A DNA stretch of 7,944 nt from Omnitrophica WOR_2 bacterium RIFCSPHIGHO2_01_FULL_52_10 (GTDB lineage Bacteria > Omnitrophota > Gorgyraeia > Zapsychrales > Zapsychraceae), in contig MHGM01000031.1 in NCBI GenBank assembly GCA_001805565.1, forward strand, positions 1 through 7,944, read 5' to 3'. Numbering within the stretch: the stretch's first letter is position 1; each line of letters opens with the position of its first letter. The position numbers and the translations under genes were made by a program. Positions 6,929 through 7,944 of the stretch are shown in pieces. A model generated the notes under the pieces. The model did not search any database, had not been told where the DNA came from, and saw only the letters and a list, made by a program, of their open reading frames with translations.

Positions 6929-7944
6929 TTATTCCAGACTGGCGATGACCTGCCTTAATTCCGTCACCCTGGTACTTAACGACGTTAAACGCTCTTTCTC
7001 CTTGGCCACAATTTCCGCCGGAGCCTTCTTTAAAAATTCCTTGTTCTTAAGACGCTGCGTCAAAGTGCCCAGCACCTTTTTCTGCTCCTGAACCTGGTCA
7101 AGGATCCGCTTTTTTTCCTTGTCCACGTCAATGACCCCGCCCAGAGGAATGACGCATTTAATGTTCCCGACCAGGACCGTGACGGCGTTTTGGACCTTGT
7201 CAGAATTCTTGGCCCCGCTAACGGCGGGGCCAAGAATCCGGGTAGGCCCAATCCGGGTGTCCCCCAGCCGCGCCATTTGTTTTAAAACAGCTGTATTATT
7301 CTCGAGCAGTGCGGCATCTTTTGCCGAGGCTGTGACCAGCCGGCATTCAATCTCTTCGGCCGGGTTCACATTCCACTGGGAACGGACATTGCGAATGGCC
7401 GCCACAAGCGCCATCAGCGTCTGCATCTGTTTTTCAGCGCTCGTGTCGATCAACTTTTTTGAGGTAACCGGCCAATCCTGGCGGCACAACGGCCCCTTCT
7501 CTTTTCCTATTTTTTCCCACAACTCCTCGGTGACAAACGGCATGAACGGATGGACCATCTTTAATGTGTCGCGCAGAATCCCGAAGGCAATTTTCTGGAT
7601 GAGGGGATCGGACCAGCGGTCTTTGATGAGCTCCAGATACCAGTCGCAGAAATTCCCCCAAAAAAATTCATAAATCAGATTTTCCGCCTCTGAAAATCGG
7701 TACCGCTCGTTTGCCGTGCCGACCTTCTCCAGCGTCGCGTAAAAACGCGCGATGATCCAGCGCGAGGGCAGATCCAGCGTTTTTCTGTCAAGCCGGCCCA
7801 GATCGACATTGATATCCGGGTCTTTGACATTCATCAGAATAAGCCGGGAGGCGTTCCACAGTTTATTGGCAAAATTGCGGCCGATCTCGAACTTCTCTTT
7901 GGAAATGAACAGGTCCTGTCCGGAATTGATGATCAGGCTGTAGC
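6929..7944 (-). CDS. valS: Valyl-tRNA synthetase, C-terminal 337 residues (5' end off the right edge)
   Basis: The frame is open to the right edge, starting with YSLIINSGQDL, which corresponds to the segment just after the KMSKS region of ValS. Next come NFANKLWNASRLILMN, the anticodon-binding helical domain (including LPSRWIIARF, NFCDWYLELIK and HPFMPFVTEELWEKI), and finally the C-terminal tRNA-binding coiled coil from LGGVIDVDKEKKRIL to the end. The HIGH and KMSKS motifs and the editing domain would lie outside the window; full-length ValS is about 870-950 residues. The enzyme charges tRNA-Val with valine in the cytoplasm. Just before the coiled coil, about 11-12 residues (roughly LGPAVSGAKNS) plus a duplicated five-residue unit appear to be extra compared with E. 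coli ValS as remembered; they are encoded by a perfect hairpin and a tandem repeat. An internal Met at 7834 is not the start. Confidence 0.96.
   Translation of the reverse strand, partial: YSLIINSGQDLFISKEKFEIGRNFANKLWNASRLILMNVKDPDINVDLGRLDRKTLDLPSRWIIARFYATLEKVGTANERYRFSEAENLIYEFFWGNFCDWYLELIKDRWSDPLIQKIAFGILRDTLKMVHPFMPFVTEELWEKIGKEKGPLCRQDWPVTSKKLIDTSAEKQMQTLMALVAAIRNVRSQWNVNPAEEIECRLVTASAKDAALLENNTAVLKQMARLGDTRIGPTRILGPAVSGAKNSDKVQNAVTVLVGNIKCVIPLGGVIDVDKEKKRILDQVQEQKKVLGTLTQRLKNKEFLKKAPAEIVAKEKERLTSLSTRVTELRQVIASLE
7205..7237. repeat. Perfect 14-bp inverted repeat (hairpin) within valS
   Basis: ATTCTTGGCCCCGC at 7205-7218 pairs exactly with GCGGGGCCAAGAAT at 7224-7237, leaving a 5-nt loop (TAACG on the plus strand). 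The 33-nt unit is a multiple of three and is read in frame inside valS. It is not followed by a T-run on the minus strand, so it is not a rho-independent terminator. It encodes residues that look extra relative to other ValS proteins, consistent with a small palindromic insert. Confidence 0.75.
7235..7264. repeat. Two tandem 15-bp units within valS
   Basis: AATCCGGGTAGGCCC (7235-7249) is followed directly by AATCCGGGTGTCCCC (7250-7264), identical at 12 of 15 positions. On the coding strand this gives two successive five-residue units, GDTRI and GPTRI, so the duplication keeps the frame. It abuts the hairpin at 7205-7237. Confidence 0.6.

Noticed and set aside
7119..7673. Plus-strand open frame of 184 codons.
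   Set aside because: Antisense to valS, whose protein is unmistakable; composition is that of a reverse-frame shadow.

Overview
All seven protein genes lie on the minus strand, so the biology reads from right to left. The window covers the end of a housekeeping-type operon and most of a molybdenum hydroxylase operon. There is almost no non-coding DNA: the only gap above a few bases is 96 nt at 3375-3470. No RNA genes, CRISPR arrays or insertion sequences were seen.

Region 1 (7944 to 3471, minus). The C-terminal part of valyl-tRNA synthetase (valS, entering from the right edge) is followed by nadC (quinolinate phosphoribosyltransferase), a small secreted HEAT-like protein of unknown function, and a 635-residue membrane protein with a CPBP/CAAX-type intramembrane protease domain. 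The genes are 6, 4 and 1 nt apart, so they are probably co-transcribed and partly translationally coupled. Two in-frame palindromic inserts sit in this block, a 33-nt perfect hairpin in valS and a GC-rich element in the protease gene. Both look like small repeat units tolerated inside coding sequence.

Region 2 (3374 to 1, minus). After the gap come three overlapping or abutting genes for a heterotrimeric xanthine-oxidase-family enzyme: FAD subunit, two-cluster [2Fe-2S] subunit and molybdopterin large subunit. The large subunit runs off the left edge after 684 residues. It resembles 4-hydroxybenzoyl-CoA reductase alpha most, but the FAD subunit lacks the [4Fe-4S] insert of that reductase, so the enzyme probably hydroxylates an unknown substrate. 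Electrons would pass from the Mo centre through two [2Fe-2S] clusters to FAD. A perfect 18-bp AT-rich palindrome just upstream of the FAD gene is a candidate operator.

Organism. The genes are bacterial. A signal peptide and a protease with a large predicted extracytoplasmic domain suit a Gram-negative cell plan. The roughly balanced GC content, tight gene packing and GC-rich palindromic inserts in genes remind me of uncultured candidate-phylum genomes such as Omnitrophota. That placement is an impression from memory, not something the sequence proves.
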